Positions 47,663 through 56,594 of a stretch of DNA of 64,000 nucleotides are shown piece by piece. The stretch's first letter is position 1. Each line of letters begins with the position of its first letter. Both the position numbers and the translations under genes were made by a program. Under the pieces are notes generated by a model, which was given only the letters and a program-made list of their open reading frames with translations, made no database searches and was not told the DNA's origin. The stretch comes from Octadecabacter sp. SW4. GTDB taxonomy: Bacteria; Pseudomonadota; Alphaproteobacteria; Rhodobacterales; Rhodobacteraceae. The DNA is taken from assembly GCF_008065155.1 (NCBI RefSeq), contig NZ_CP042819.1:558001-622000 (forward strand), written 5' to 3'.

Positions 47663-48565
47663 GTGCGCGATAATCTGATGCACCTTCTTGGCATCAGCGG
47701 TCAGGGGGCTGGCTTTGGCCGTTGCCGCACCACCAAGGTCGACGACGATTGCGGCTGGCAGCGTGAACATCTGATATTCACCGGCGAGGGTGCAGATCGC
47801 GAGGATATCCCCGCCGTATTTCTGCGCCCGCCCGATGGTCATCCCCCCGTGCCCGCCGTGATCTATGCCCATGCGCATGGCAATCGCTATGGCACCGGCC
47901 ACACCGAATTGCTTGACGGGCGCCCCGCCTTGCACGGTCCCTATGCGCCCGATCTGCGCCGCCTTGGTATCGCGGCGTTGTGTTTTGATTTGCCCGCGTT
48001 CGGCGCGCGCCAGAAGCCCACGGAATCCGCGCGCGCCAAGGCGCTTCTATGGCAGGGCAGGACGCTGTTTGGGCAAATGCTGTTGGAATTGCGCAGCGGT
48101 GTGGATTTCCTTGCCGCCCATCCGGTTGTGGCACCGGACCGGATCGGCGGTTTGGGGTTCTCGATGGGCAGCACGTTGGCGTGGTGGCTTGCTGCCCTTG
48201 ATGACCGGCTGCGCGCCACATCTGCGCTGTGTTCCTTTGCCGATCTTGAAGCGCTTGTTCAGACCGGGCCCCATGACGGGCATGGCATCTATATGACCGT
48301 GCCCGGCTTGCTGCCCCTGGCCCGAAGCGGGCAAATCGCCGGGTTGACCGCGCCGCGCGCGTTGCAGATATGCGTCGGGCTGAAGGACTGGTCCACGCCC
48401 GAGATGGCCTTTGTCCGTGGTCGTCTGGACCTTGAAGCTGCCTATGCTACCGCAGGTGCCGCCGAGCGCTTGCATTTCCACGTTGAACCCGAGGCCGGAC
48501 ATGAGGAAAGCGCGGCAATGCGGCAGGCCGTGCTTGCTTTCCTTGATCAAGAGCTATGCGCCTAA
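47663..48565 (+). CDS. Alpha/beta hydrolase (dienelactone hydrolase-like)
   Basis: The protein has 300 residues from a GTG start (47663) with AGGGGG upstream. The alpha/beta-hydrolase catalytic triad is visible: nucleophile serine in GLGFSMGSTL, aspartate in GLKDWSTPE and histidine in EAGHEES. The oxyanion region YAHAHGNRYGTGHTELLDGRP is unusual but clear. It may be an esterase acting on an acylated sugar, given the sugar-uptake and uronate genes on either side (inference). The 3' end overlaps the convergent uxuB by 12 bases. Confidence 0.82.
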   Translation: MRDNLMHLLGISGQGAGFGRCRTTKVDDDCGWQREHLIFTGEGADREDIPAVFLRPPDGHPPVPAVIYAHAHGNRYGTGHTELLDGRPALHGPYAPDLRRLGIAALCFDLPAFGARQKPTESARAKALLWQGRTLFGQMLLELRSGVDFLAAHPVVAPDRIGGLGFSMGSTLAWWLAALDDRLRATSALCSFADLEALVQTGPHDGHGIYMTVPGLLPLARSGQIAGLTAPRALQICVGLKDWSTPEMAFVRGRLDLEAAYATAGAAERLHFHVEPEAGHEESAAMRQAVLAFLDQELCA

Positions 48566-49846
48566 CACCGCGACGCGGGTGGTAAGACGACCCAGCGTAT
48601 CGGGGGTGTCATCCCGGACCCCGACAAGCTGCGCGAGCGCGGCGCAGACGCCGCGAAGGTCTGGCGCATTCTGGACATGTGCCGCGATCTTGTCGGCGTT
48701 GGCATCCGCTAGCGGCGTACCCGATCTGTGACAGCGCAGAACGAATGCGATCCAGACCGCGATGACATCGCCCGCCTGCGGCGCATCACGCCCGCCTTGT
48801 AGCAAGGGCGTGATACGTTCACGCAGCTTGAGGCTGCCATCAACGGCGATCTGCGCCAGTTCATGGCGCATTTCGGGCACGGCGAAACGGGCCCGCAGGG
48901 CGGCGCGGTAGGCGGCTGTGCTGTCCTGCACCACCTTGGGCAAACTGCGCTGCGCCTCGTCCCACAGCCTTTCGACCCCGTTTGCCAACCTTGGGTCGGC
49001 CATCGCCTGATGCACATAGGTATGACCCGCCAAAAGCCCAGCATAGGCCAGCCATGAATGTGCCGCGTTCAGCAAGCGCAGCTTGCGCATTTCAAACGGT
49101 GCCACATCACGGACCAGTTCCGCACCCGCAGTTTCCCACGCCGGACGCGGCCCCGCGAAATCGTCCTCGATCACCCATTCTGTAAAAGCCTCGGTCATGA
49201 CCGGCGCCGGTGCGGGGGCGGCAGCCGCAGCGGCGATTTCCGCCGCAAGCCTGGGTGTGGTCGCCGGTGTGATCCGGTCAACCATCGTGTCGGGAAAGCG
49301 GGTGTGCGCATCTATCCGCAACCCTGCCGCACGGGCAAAATCAGCCGTTGCCCTTGCCAGCTTGCGCCCGTTCCCCGATAGGTTGTCGCAGCTGAGAACC
49401 GTCAGCGGCCCAAGGCCCTTTGCCGCGCGCCGCGCAAGGCCATGCGCAAGAAGGCCGACCGCGCTTTTCGGCTGGCCGGCCAGATCCCCGACAATGTCCG
49501 GGTGGGCAAGATCAAGCGCCCCGGTGGCGGCATCAAGGCAATATCCCTTTTCGGTGATCGTCAGGGTCACGATCTGCAGGTCCGGGTCGGCAAAGGCCGC
49601 CAGCACCAAAGCCGGATCGCGGCTGGCAAGGATCATCCGGTCGTGCAGGGTAATGTTTTCGGTCTCAAGCCCGTCCGGTCCACGGATACCCAGCCTGTAA
49701 CCCGCGCCCGCCTGCATCGCCTGAAAAAGCGTGGTGTTGCGCATTACCACGCCCGTGATGTGCCAGTCGTCGCCTGCGTGCGCGGTATACCAGGCCTGAT
49801 GGGCGCGGTGAAAGTTGCCGACCCCAAGGTGCAGGATGCGCGCCAT
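48554..49846 (-). CDS. uxuB: D-fructuronate (tagaturonate) reductase, mannitol dehydrogenase family
   Basis: A 430-residue long-chain dehydrogenase. N-terminal ILHLGVGNFHRAHQAWYT is the NAD-binding family signature; FPDTMVDRITP, FTEWVIEDDFAG and RKLRLLNAAHSWLAYAG (with the catalytic lysine) follow. It starts 2 bases after uronate isomerase, which makes reduction of fructuronate to mannonate the best assignment; the product is then used by UxuA encoded across the divergent operon. A mannitol/polyol dehydrogenase cannot be excluded by sequence alone. It is shorter than E. coli UxuB (about 486). Confidence 0.86.
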   Translation of the reverse strand: MARILHLGVGNFHRAHQAWYTAHAGDDWHITGVVMRNTTLFQAMQAGAGYRLGIRGPDGLETENITLHDRMILASRDPALVLAAFADPDLQIVTLTITEKGYCLDAATGALDLAHPDIVGDLAGQPKSAVGLLAHGLARRAAKGLGPLTVLSCDNLSGNGRKLARATADFARAAGLRIDAHTRFPDTMVDRITPATTPRLAAEIAAAAAAPAPAPVMTEAFTEWVIEDDFAGPRPAWETAGAELVRDVAPFEMRKLRLLNAAHSWLAYAGLLAGHTYVHQAMADPRLANGVERLWDEAQRSLPKVVQDSTAAYRAALRARFAVPEMRHELAQIAVDGSLKLRERITPLLQGGRDAPQAGDVIAVWIAFVLRCHRSGTPLADANADKIAAHVQNAPDLRGVCAALAQLVGVRDDTPDTLGRLTTRVAVLGA

Positions 49847-49848
49847 GT

Positions 49849-51234
49849 TCAGCCTGCTTCCAGCCGATAGGTGTCAACTGCAAGATCATGCGCCAACAGG
49901 CGGGCAATATCTGCCGTTTCGGCTGTGTTCAGCGTCCCCCGATCCGTTTGGTCCGCAAGGTGCAGCGCCACGCCGCGTCGCCAAAGGTCATGGCGCGCGG
50001 GGATCGACAGAAACGCACGGGTGTCATCGTTGAACCCGGCCAGGTTGTGGTAGCCTGCGGTCTCGACCACGCTGTCGAAATACCGTCTGATCCCGTTGGG
50101 ACTGTCGTGAAACCACCACGGTGGCCCGATCCGCAGACTGGGCCAGTGCCCCGCCATCGGGGCCAGTTCGCGGGCATAGCTGCCCTCATCAAGGGTGAAC
50201 AGAACGATCCGCAACTGCGGGTCATTGCCGACACGGTTCAACAGCGGCCCCATGCCCCCGACCCAATCCGTGGGGCCGGGCATATCCGCGCCCATATCCG
50301 GCCCGACGCTGTCAAAAAGCTGCCGGTTCGTGTTGCGCCGCGATCCGGCATGAATTTGCATCACCAGCTCATCTTCGGCCGACATCTGTGCCATTTCCGT
50401 CAGCATGTGGCCGTAATAGGCAGTTGCGTCCCCAGCGCTCAGGGTGCCTGCAACGGCCCCTGCATGCAGTGTTTCGATCTGCCCGCGATCAAGCCAGGCC
50501 GTGGCAAGTGTTGGCACATCGTGATCCGTTGCGGTGGCGCCAGCGGCGCGAAAGGCGGCCCGCCTGTCCCGTAGCGCGTCAAGAAAATCGGCGAAATCGC
50601 GGACATCGCGATGTGTCATATCGGCAAGTGCGTCAAGGGCTGCCCCGTGCCCCTGCCGCGCCGGATTCAACAGATCGTCGGGCCGGAAAGTCGGCACAAT
50701 ACGGCCGCTCCACCCCGAAGCGGCGATGGCCGCATGATCCGCCAGGTCAGAGGTCGCGGGATCGGTTGTCGCCAGCGCGCTGATACCAAAGCGATCGAAC
50801 AGGGCGCGCGGCCGAAAGGCGGGCGTGGTCAGCAAGTCCGCAATCTGGTCATAGATTACATCAGCGGTGTCAGGCCCGAGCGGTGTTGCAATGCCAAGGG
50901 TTTGGCGGAACGTATGTTCCAGCCAAATCCGGCTTGGTGTGCCAAGGAACAGAGGCCAATGCCGTGCGAAAAGGCGGAAAACCTCGCGCGGGTCGCGGTC
51001 TTTTCCGTTGGGGCCGATGCCCAGATCCGCCAGCGGCACGCCTTGCGAATAGAGAATGCGGAACACATAGTGATCAGGTTGAATCAGCAAGGCGGCAGGG
51101 TTTGGAAACGCCCGGTCATGCGCCCACCAGTCTGGGTCGCAATGGCCATGCGGCGAGACGATCGGCAGATCACGGATTGCTTCGTAGATCGGCATTGCTG
51201 CACCGGGCAGCGTCGCACCGGGGGGGCTATGCAT
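49849..51234 (-). CDS. uxaC: Glucuronate (uronate) isomerase
   Basis: The protein has 461 residues from MHSPPGATLPG (51234), overlapping the GntR stop by 8 bases. It belongs to the amidohydrolase-type UxaC family: the metal-binding HGH (H29, H31) in SPHGHCDPDWW, RILYSQGVPLADLGIG, and QIHAGSRRNTNRQLFDSVGPD with metal-site histidine are diagnostic. It isomerises glucuronate to fructuronate (and galacturonate to tagaturonate). It is co-transcribed with the GntR regulator and uxuB. Confidence 0.95.
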   Translation of the reverse strand: MHSPPGATLPGAAMPIYEAIRDLPIVSPHGHCDPDWWAHDRAFPNPAALLIQPDHYVFRILYSQGVPLADLGIGPNGKDRDPREVFRLFARHWPLFLGTPSRIWLEHTFRQTLGIATPLGPDTADVIYDQIADLLTTPAFRPRALFDRFGISALATTDPATSDLADHAAIAASGWSGRIVPTFRPDDLLNPARQGHGAALDALADMTHRDVRDFADFLDALRDRRAAFRAAGATATDHDVPTLATAWLDRGQIETLHAGAVAGTLSAGDATAYYGHMLTEMAQMSAEDELVMQIHAGSRRNTNRQLFDSVGPDMGADMPGPTDWVGGMGPLLNRVGNDPQLRIVLFTLDEGSYARELAPMAGHWPSLRIGPPWWFHDSPNGIRRYFDSVVETAGYHNLAGFNDDTRAFLSIPARHDLWRRGVALHLADQTDRGTLNTAETADIARLLAHDLAVDTYRLEAG

Positions 51235-51979
51235 GGTCTTGGCTCGTCTTGGTGGCGTCATCGAAATCGAAATAGCTGTGGTTGGCGGCGACAAGGTCGG
51301 ACAGGGTGTTCAGGACCCGACGCAGATGCTGGCGGCTGTGGGCCACCGCGCTGGTGGCATCCCGCGCCAGAATGGCCTGCGCGATTTGCCTGTGATCCTC
51401 AAGCAGTCGGCCCCGATGCGCGGTGCTGTCCAGCGCAAGAACCCGCAGCCGATCAAGGACCGCCTTTTCGCGCGTGAGAACGGCACCGATCCGGTCAAAT
51501 TGTGTGGCCTGCGCAAGGATCGCATGAAAGCCGTCGTCAAGGTCGCGAAATCCGACGGTGTCGCCCTTATCGACGGCGCGACGCTGGCGCGCCAGATTGT
51601 CTTTCAACGTGGCCGCGGCTTGGGCAGGCAGCCCCTTGGCGCATAGCCTTTCGACAACTGCCGCCTCAAGCGACTCGCGCAGAAACTGCGCGCCCTTGAT
51701 CTGGGCGACTGAAAGACGCGACACAAAGGTTCCGCGACTTGGCCATGTCACAATCAACCGTTCCTCGCGCAGCTGGGCAAAGGCTTCGCGCACCGGCGTG
51801 CGGCTCGCGCCAAAAATCTGGCCGATCTCGGCCTCCGAGATCATTTGGCCCGGGACCAGTTCCATCGAAAGGATTGCAGACTTGAGCCAGCTGGCGATCT
51901 GTTCGTTGGCCGGGCGGTTGAAGTCCAGTTGCGCATCGGTGAAAGAACCCCGCTCGACGGTCGTGGCATCCTTGTTCAT
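51227..51979 (-). CDS. GntR-family regulator (FCD subfamily) of the hexuronate locus
   Basis: The protein has 250 residues. The winged helix contains FGASRTPVREAFAQLREERLIV; an FCD-type ligand domain follows (REERLIVTWPSRGTF ... LRVLALDSTAHRGRLLEDHRQI with histidine metal ligands). It heads the uxaC-uxuB operon and faces the operon with three Gfo/Idh genes, an ABC transporter and uxuA. The repeated motif GTATACCGG(C/T)ATGCA between the two operons is its probable binding site. By analogy with UxuR/ExuR it may sense fructuronate, but this is inference. Confidence 0.9.
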   Translation of the reverse strand: MNKDATTVERGSFTDAQLDFNRPANEQIASWLKSAILSMELVPGQMISEAEIGQIFGASRTPVREAFAQLREERLIVTWPSRGTFVSRLSVAQIKGAQFLRESLEAAVVERLCAKGLPAQAAATLKDNLARQRRAVDKGDTVGFRDLDDGFHAILAQATQFDRIGAVLTREKAVLDRLRVLALDSTAHRGRLLEDHRQIAQAILARDATSAVAHSRQHLRRVLNTLSDLVAANHSYFDFDDATKTSQDHA

Positions 51980-52021
51980 CTGCCGCCCCTTGCTGGTTAT
52001 TGCCCTGCGTCAACGCACTGC

Positions 52022-52069
52022 CTGTATACCGGTATGCAGCGTGATTGACAACCGGTATACCGGCATGCA
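52022..52069. promoter_or_regulatory. Repeated palindromic operator between the divergent hexuronate operons
   Basis: GTATACCGGTATGCA (core palindrome ATACCGGTAT at 52026-52035) recurs as GTATACCGGCATGCA ending at 52069, spaced 31 bases, about three helical turns. The second copy is part of the larger palindrome CCGGTATACCGG (52052-52063). GntR-family proteins commonly bind such TATACC-type sites, and one is encoded 43 bases away. Confidence 0.78.
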
Positions 52070-52103
52070 TTGCTGGGGACGAAAGTTGGGGGCAGACAAA
52101 AAA

Positions 52104-53153
52104 GTGACTGTTGCGCCAGAAAAAACCGCGGTCCTGATCGGTGCCGGAATGGTTGCCGGAACCCATGTCGCGGCCATCGCGGCCGGGGCATCGGTGCGCC
52201 TCAAGGCTGTTTGCAGCCGCACGATGGCCCGCGCACAGGCGCTGGCCGATGAGGCGTCAAAAAGGACCGGGTATCCGGTAGCCGCCCTGACCGATATTGG
52301 CGACGTCGCCGCCGACCCTGAAGTGGACTTTGCCATCATCCTCACGCCGCCGGATGCGCGAATTGATCCGATCCGCCAACTTGCGGCGGCGGGCAAGCAT
52401 ATCCTTGTCGAAAAGCCGATGGGGCGCACCGCAAACGAGGCGCGTGAGGCTGTTGCGATCTGTCGGGCCGCAGGGGTGACGCTTGGCGTGGTGTTCCAGC
52501 ATCGGATGCGCGCCGCCTCGCGGGCGGCGGCGCATCGCATTGCATCGGGTGATCTGGGTGCGCTGGGCCTTGTGGAAATGGCGGTGCCGTGGTGGCGCGC
52601 GCAAAGTTATTACGACGAACCGGGTCGGGGCACCTATGCCCGCGATGGTGGTGGCGTTCTGATCAGCCAGGCAATCCACACGATCGACTTGGCCCTGAGC
52701 CTTGCCGGACCGGTCACATCGGTGCGCGCGATGGCCGCAACGACCCGTTTTCACCAGATGGAATCCGAGGATTTCGCGGTCGCCGGGCTGACCTTTGCCA
52801 ATGGCGCGGTCGGAGCGATGGTCGCCAGCACGGCAAGTTTCCCCGGCGGCGCCGAATCCATCACCCTGCATTTTGAACAGGCCAGTCTGCATCTGGCTTC
52901 GGGCCAACTGGTGACGCGCTGGCGCGACGGGCGCGCCGAGACCGAGGGCGCCGTTGGCGGCACCGGCGGCGGGGCCGACCCGATGGCGTTCACTCATGAA
53001 TGGCACCAAGCCATCATCGAAGATTTCGCCGCAGCACTGAGCGAGGGGCGCGACCCAATAGTGAGCGGCGCGGCGGCGCTGCCCGCCCATGACCTGATTG
53101 ATGCAACCATCCGCTCTGCCCAAAGCGGCCAGATCGAGGGAATAGACCCATGA
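52104..53153 (+). CDS. Gfo/Idh/MocA family oxidoreductase 1 of 3
   Basis: A 349-residue protein if begun at GTG 52104; a TTG at 52086 with a good GGGGA site, or ATG 52065 inside the operator, are possible. It has GAGMVAGTHVAAIAAG for NAD(P), EKPMGRTANEA with the catalytic lysine, and a GGGVLISQAIHTIDLALSLAG active-site region with its histidine. A sugar-type oxidoreductase. It is the first of three overlapping Gfo/Idh genes, followed by a sugar ABC transporter and uxuA, so it probably acts on an oxidised sugar entering uronate catabolism (inference). Confidence 0.87.
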   Translation: MTVAPEKTAVLIGAGMVAGTHVAAIAAGASVRLKAVCSRTMARAQALADEASKRTGYPVAALTDIGDVAADPEVDFAIILTPPDARIDPIRQLAAAGKHILVEKPMGRTANEAREAVAICRAAGVTLGVVFQHRMRAASRAAAHRIASGDLGALGLVEMAVPWWRAQSYYDEPGRGTYARDGGGVLISQAIHTIDLALSLAGPVTSVRAMAATTRFHQMESEDFAVAGLTFANGAVGAMVASTASFPGGAESITLHFEQASLHLASGQLVTRWRDGRAETEGAVGGTGGGADPMAFTHEWHQAIIEDFAAALSEGRDPIVSGAAALPAHDLIDATIRSAQSGQIEGIDP

Positions 53154-54163
53154 CTGCGCCCCTGCGCTTTGCCGCCATCGGCATTGACCATCGTCATATT
53201 TATGGCATGGCGGCCAACCTGATTGCCGCCGGTGCCGATTTTGCCGGTTGGTGGACCCAAGGACATCCCAACACCGAAGACGGCTTTGTCGCACGATTTC
53301 CCGATGTGCCCCGTGCCGCCAGCGCCGAAGACCTGCTGTCGGATCCGACCATCGGGTTGATTGTCCTGTCGGGCATCCCGCGTGATCGCGCCGCATGGGC
53401 GGTGCAGGCGATGGCGGCAGGTAAGGACGTGCTTAGCGACAAGCCGGGCTGCACGACTTCAGCGCAGTTGAAAACGATCCGCGCTTCGGTGGCGCGCACG
53501 GGTCGCATCTGGTCGGTCAATTTTTCGGAACGGTTCGAGGTTCCCGCCGCGACCCGCGCCGCAGAACTGGTGGCAGAGGGCGCAATCGGCAGGGTTATCC
53601 AGACATTGGGCATCGGCCCGCATCGGCTTAATCGCGCAACGCGCCCCGATTGGTTCTTTGACCGCGCGGCTTATGGCGGGATCCTGACCGATATCGCAAG
53701 TCACCAGATCGACCAGTTCCTGTTCTTTACCGGGTCGACCAGCGCCGAAGTGACACTGGCGCAGGTTGCCAATTACGCCAATCCCGATGATCCCGGGTTG
53801 CAGGACTTTGGCGAAATTGCCCTCAAGGGTGACCGGGGGCATGGCTATATTCGTGTGGATTGGTATACGCCCGATGCGCTGCCGACCTGGGGTGACGGAC
53901 GCCTGACCATCCTTGGCACCGAAGGCTATATCGAGCTGCGCAAATACGTCGATATCGGCCACGCGGGCACCGACCATCTGATCCTTGTCAACGGCACCCG
54001 GTGCGAAAGGATTGATGCCTCGGACGCGGGGTTGCCATTTTTCGCGCGCCTTATCAATGACATACGCGACCGGACCGAGACTGCTATGACCCAAGCCCAC
54101 GTCTTTCAGGTCTGCGACCTTGCCTTGCGCGCGCAGAGCATGGCCGAAGGTCTGGGCGAATGA
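53150..54163 (+). CDS. Gfo/Idh/MocA family oxidoreductase 2 of 3
   Basis: The protein has 337 residues. The nucleotide-binding motif is degenerate (AAIGIDHRHIYGMA rather than GxGxxG), and the usual EKP is replaced by SDKPGCTTSAQL, which still keeps a lysine-proline at the catalytic site. GGILTDIASHQIDQFLFFTG follows. These changes suggest a divergent member with unusual substrate or cofactor handling. It overlaps the neighbours on both sides by 4 bases (ATGA). Confidence 0.85.
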   Translation: MTAPLRFAAIGIDHRHIYGMAANLIAAGADFAGWWTQGHPNTEDGFVARFPDVPRAASAEDLLSDPTIGLIVLSGIPRDRAAWAVQAMAAGKDVLSDKPGCTTSAQLKTIRASVARTGRIWSVNFSERFEVPAATRAAELVAEGAIGRVIQTLGIGPHRLNRATRPDWFFDRAAYGGILTDIASHQIDQFLFFTGSTSAEVTLAQVANYANPDDPGLQDFGEIALKGDRGHGYIRVDWYTPDALPTWGDGRLTILGTEGYIELRKYVDIGHAGTDHLILVNGTRCERIDASDAGLPFFARLINDIRDRTETAMTQAHVFQVCDLALRAQSMAEGLGE

Positions 54164-55224
54164 TCCGTGTTGCCATCGTCGGGGCCGGGATCGGGGCCGA
54201 ACATCTTGCCGGGTATCGCGCCTTGCCGGACCGTTTTGCGGTGACAACCCTTTGCGATCTGGACACGGACCGCGCCCGCAAGGCAACGGCGGGCGATCCC
54301 GCAATTGCCCTGACCGGTGACCTTGATGCGGTGCTGGCCGATCCGGATGTCGACCTTGTGGATGTCTGCCTGCCGCCGCATCTGCATTTTCCGGTGTCCA
54401 CAAAAGTGCTGGCGGCCCGCAAGCACGTAATCTGCGAAAAACCCATCGTGCGTTCCTTGTCCGAGGCGGATCAACTGGCGGCGGCAGCCACAGCGGCTGA
54501 CCGGCAGGTTTTTCCGGTGTTCCAGTATCGCTATGGCCGGTCGGTTGCGCAGCTTGAAGCGCTGATTGCGGCGGGCCTTGCGGGCAAGGCATATGCTGCC
54601 AGTCTTGAAACGCACTGGAATCGCGATGCCGCTTATTACAGCGTGCCGTGGCGTGGCACCTGGAAGGGGGAATCGGGGGGCGCGCTTCTTGGGCATGCGA
54701 TCCACGCCCATGACCTGTTGTGCCATATCATGGGGCCGGTCGCCGAAGTCGCGGCCTTTGCTGACACACGGGTCAATGCCATCGAAACCGAAGATTGCGC
54801 GGCACTTGCCCTGCGGATGGCCAGTGGCGCACTTGCGACAAGTTCGGTGACACTTGGCGCGGGGAATGATACGACTCGACTGCGGTTTTGCTTTGAAGGA
54901 TTCACCGCCGAAAGCGGCGCCGCACCCTATGCCCCCGCACAGGACCGCTGGCATTTCATTGCACGCGGGGTGGGGCAGGATCAAATCGACGCGGTTTTGG
55001 CCGCAACACCGGATAGCCATGCAGGTTTTGCCGGTTATCTTGACGCGGTGGCCGACGCGATCAAGGGCAGCGACCCAAGACGGGCGGTCACCTTGGCCGA
55101 AGGCAGACGCTCGATTGAACTGGTATCTGCCATCTACGCATCTATCCGCCGCGCAACGCCGGTCGCGCTACCACTTGAACCGGACGACGAGATTTACAAA
55201 GGTTGGTTATCCGCACAATCGTGA
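54160..55224 (+). CDS. Gfo/Idh/MocA family oxidoreductase 3 of 3
   Basis: The protein has 354 residues. The N-terminal IVGAGIGAEHLAGYRAL is a canonical Rossmann motif; ICEKPIVRSLSEADQL has the catalytic lysine; GGALLGHAIHAHDLLCHIMG provides active-site histidines. It differs enough from the two preceding genes to have its own substrate. It is followed by a 45-base gap and the ABC transporter binding-protein gene. Confidence 0.87.
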   Translation: MIRVAIVGAGIGAEHLAGYRALPDRFAVTTLCDLDTDRARKATAGDPAIALTGDLDAVLADPDVDLVDVCLPPHLHFPVSTKVLAARKHVICEKPIVRSLSEADQLAAAATAADRQVFPVFQYRYGRSVAQLEALIAAGLAGKAYAASLETHWNRDAAYYSVPWRGTWKGESGGALLGHAIHAHDLLCHIMGPVAEVAAFADTRVNAIETEDCAALALRMASGALATSSVTLGAGNDTTRLRFCFEGFTAESGAAPYAPAQDRWHFIARGVGQDQIDAVLAATPDSHAGFAGYLDAVADAIKGSDPRRAVTLAEGRRSIELVSAIYASIRRATPVALPLEPDDEIYKGWLSAQS

Positions 55225-55269
55225 GGGAGCCAACAAATCAAATCAGGAAACAAGGGAGGAACCTGAAAA

Positions 55270-56532
55270 ATGAGAAACCAAATTATGAAGACCGGTGCTA
55301 TCGCGCTGGGTCTGGGCCTTGCGGCAGGTGCCGTATCGGCGCAGGAAATCCGCTTTATGTGCTATTCGGACGGAAATGAATGCGACGTCTATGACGATCT
55401 GCTAAACCAGTTCGAAGCAGAAAACGCCGGTGTCGATGTGATTGTCGATGTGGTGCCCTATCAGGCGATCCTTGAAAACCTGCCGGTCCAGCTTGCCGCG
55501 GGCACGGGCCCCGATCTGGCCAAGGTGACAGACCTTGGCGGGTTGAACGAATACTACCTTGATCTGACGCCTTACGTTGACACTGCCTATTGGGATGCGT
55601 CCTTTGGCGGCACGCTTGATTGGTATCGCGTCGGCGACCGTCAGGGGTACTATGGGCTGCACACCCAACTGACCATCACCGGACCGTTCGTGAACGCGAC
55701 CCTTTTCGAACAAGCCGGAGTGGACATGCCCGGTGCAGGTGCCACATGGGATGACTGGGCCGAGGCAAGCCGTGCAGTGGCCGCCGCCACGGATGCAGAT
55801 TTCCCCATGGCGATTGACCGCTCCGGGCACCGCGTGGCCGGACCTGCAATTTCCTATGGCGCACAATACTTTGACGCCGACGGCAACGGGTCGTTCGAGG
55901 GCTTTGGCCCGTTTGCCGAGCAATTCGTCGCGTGGAACGAAGACGGCACGATGGCGCGCGATGTCTGGGCCAGCCAGGGTGGCGCAACCTATGCAGACGC
56001 GGCGCAAGAGTTCATCAACGGCGAGGTCGTGTTCTACTATTCGGGTTCGTGGCAAGTTGGCCGGATGGACGAACAGGTCGGTGACTTTTTCGACTGGAAG
56101 GTCGTCGGCTCGCCCTGTGGTCCGGCCGGTGCTTGTTCTGGTATGCCCGGCGGTGCTGGGGTGGTCGGGTTTGAACAGACGGAAAACCCCGAAATCGTTG
56201 CCAAGCTGATCGATTTCCTCGCCCGCGAAGAAATCTATGCAGACGCTTCGGCCCGCACCCGCAACCTGCCCGCCCACCTGGGTGTCGCAGCCAAGGGGGT
56301 GGCGTTTGAAAATGCCTCGCCAGCGGCGCAAGCGGCGCTGAACGCCTTTGCCGGTGATCTGCCAAACGTGTCGCCAATTGCGTTCGCCTATCAGGGCTAC
56401 GCCGGGAACCGGGCGATGTTCGGGATCACCGTCGAGCGGCTGAGCCAGGCAATCGTCGGCGAGCTTTCGGTCGAAGACGCGCTCGCGCGCATGTCGGATG
56501 ACCTTGCGGCGGCAATGGCCGAAACCGAATAG
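55270..56532 (+). CDS. Sugar ABC transporter substrate-binding protein (family 1, UgpB/MalE-type)
   Basis: The protein has 420 residues. A signal peptide ends at VSAQE (about 24). The mature protein has the type I family extracellular binding fold (LLNQFEAENAGVDVIVDVVPYQAILENLP; EFINGEVVFYYSGSWQVGRMDEQ), followed by GMPGGAGVVGFEQTENPEIVAKLIDFL, all typical of oligosaccharide binding proteins. Given the operon with uxuA it may take up a uronate-containing oligosaccharide or glucuronide. A stable hairpin follows the gene. Confidence 0.9.
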   Translation: MRNQIMKTGAIALGLGLAAGAVSAQEIRFMCYSDGNECDVYDDLLNQFEAENAGVDVIVDVVPYQAILENLPVQLAAGTGPDLAKVTDLGGLNEYYLDLTPYVDTAYWDASFGGTLDWYRVGDRQGYYGLHTQLTITGPFVNATLFEQAGVDMPGAGATWDDWAEASRAVAAATDADFPMAIDRSGHRVAGPAISYGAQYFDADGNGSFEGFGPFAEQFVAWNEDGTMARDVWASQGGATYADAAQEFINGEVVFYYSGSWQVGRMDEQVGDFFDWKVVGSPCGPAGACSGMPGGAGVVGFEQTENPEIVAKLIDFLAREEIYADASARTRNLPAHLGVAAKGVAFENASPAAQAALNAFAGDLPNVSPIAFAYQGYAGNRAMFGITVERLSQAIVGELSVEDALARMSDDLAAAMAETE

Positions 56533-56542
56533 CGTTGCCTTG

Positions 56543-56570
56543 CCCCTCGCGGTCTTTGGGTCGCGGGGGG
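56543..56570. terminator. Hairpin between binding-protein and permease genes
   Basis: A 9-base stem (CCCCTCGCG 56543-56551 / CGCGGGGGG 56562-56570, one T-G pair) with a 10-base loop sits 11 bases after the binding-protein stop. No T run follows, so it more likely protects the upstream message than terminates. Confidence 0.5.
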
Positions 56571-56594
56571 CCCAACCTTGAGGGAGCGCTGCTG

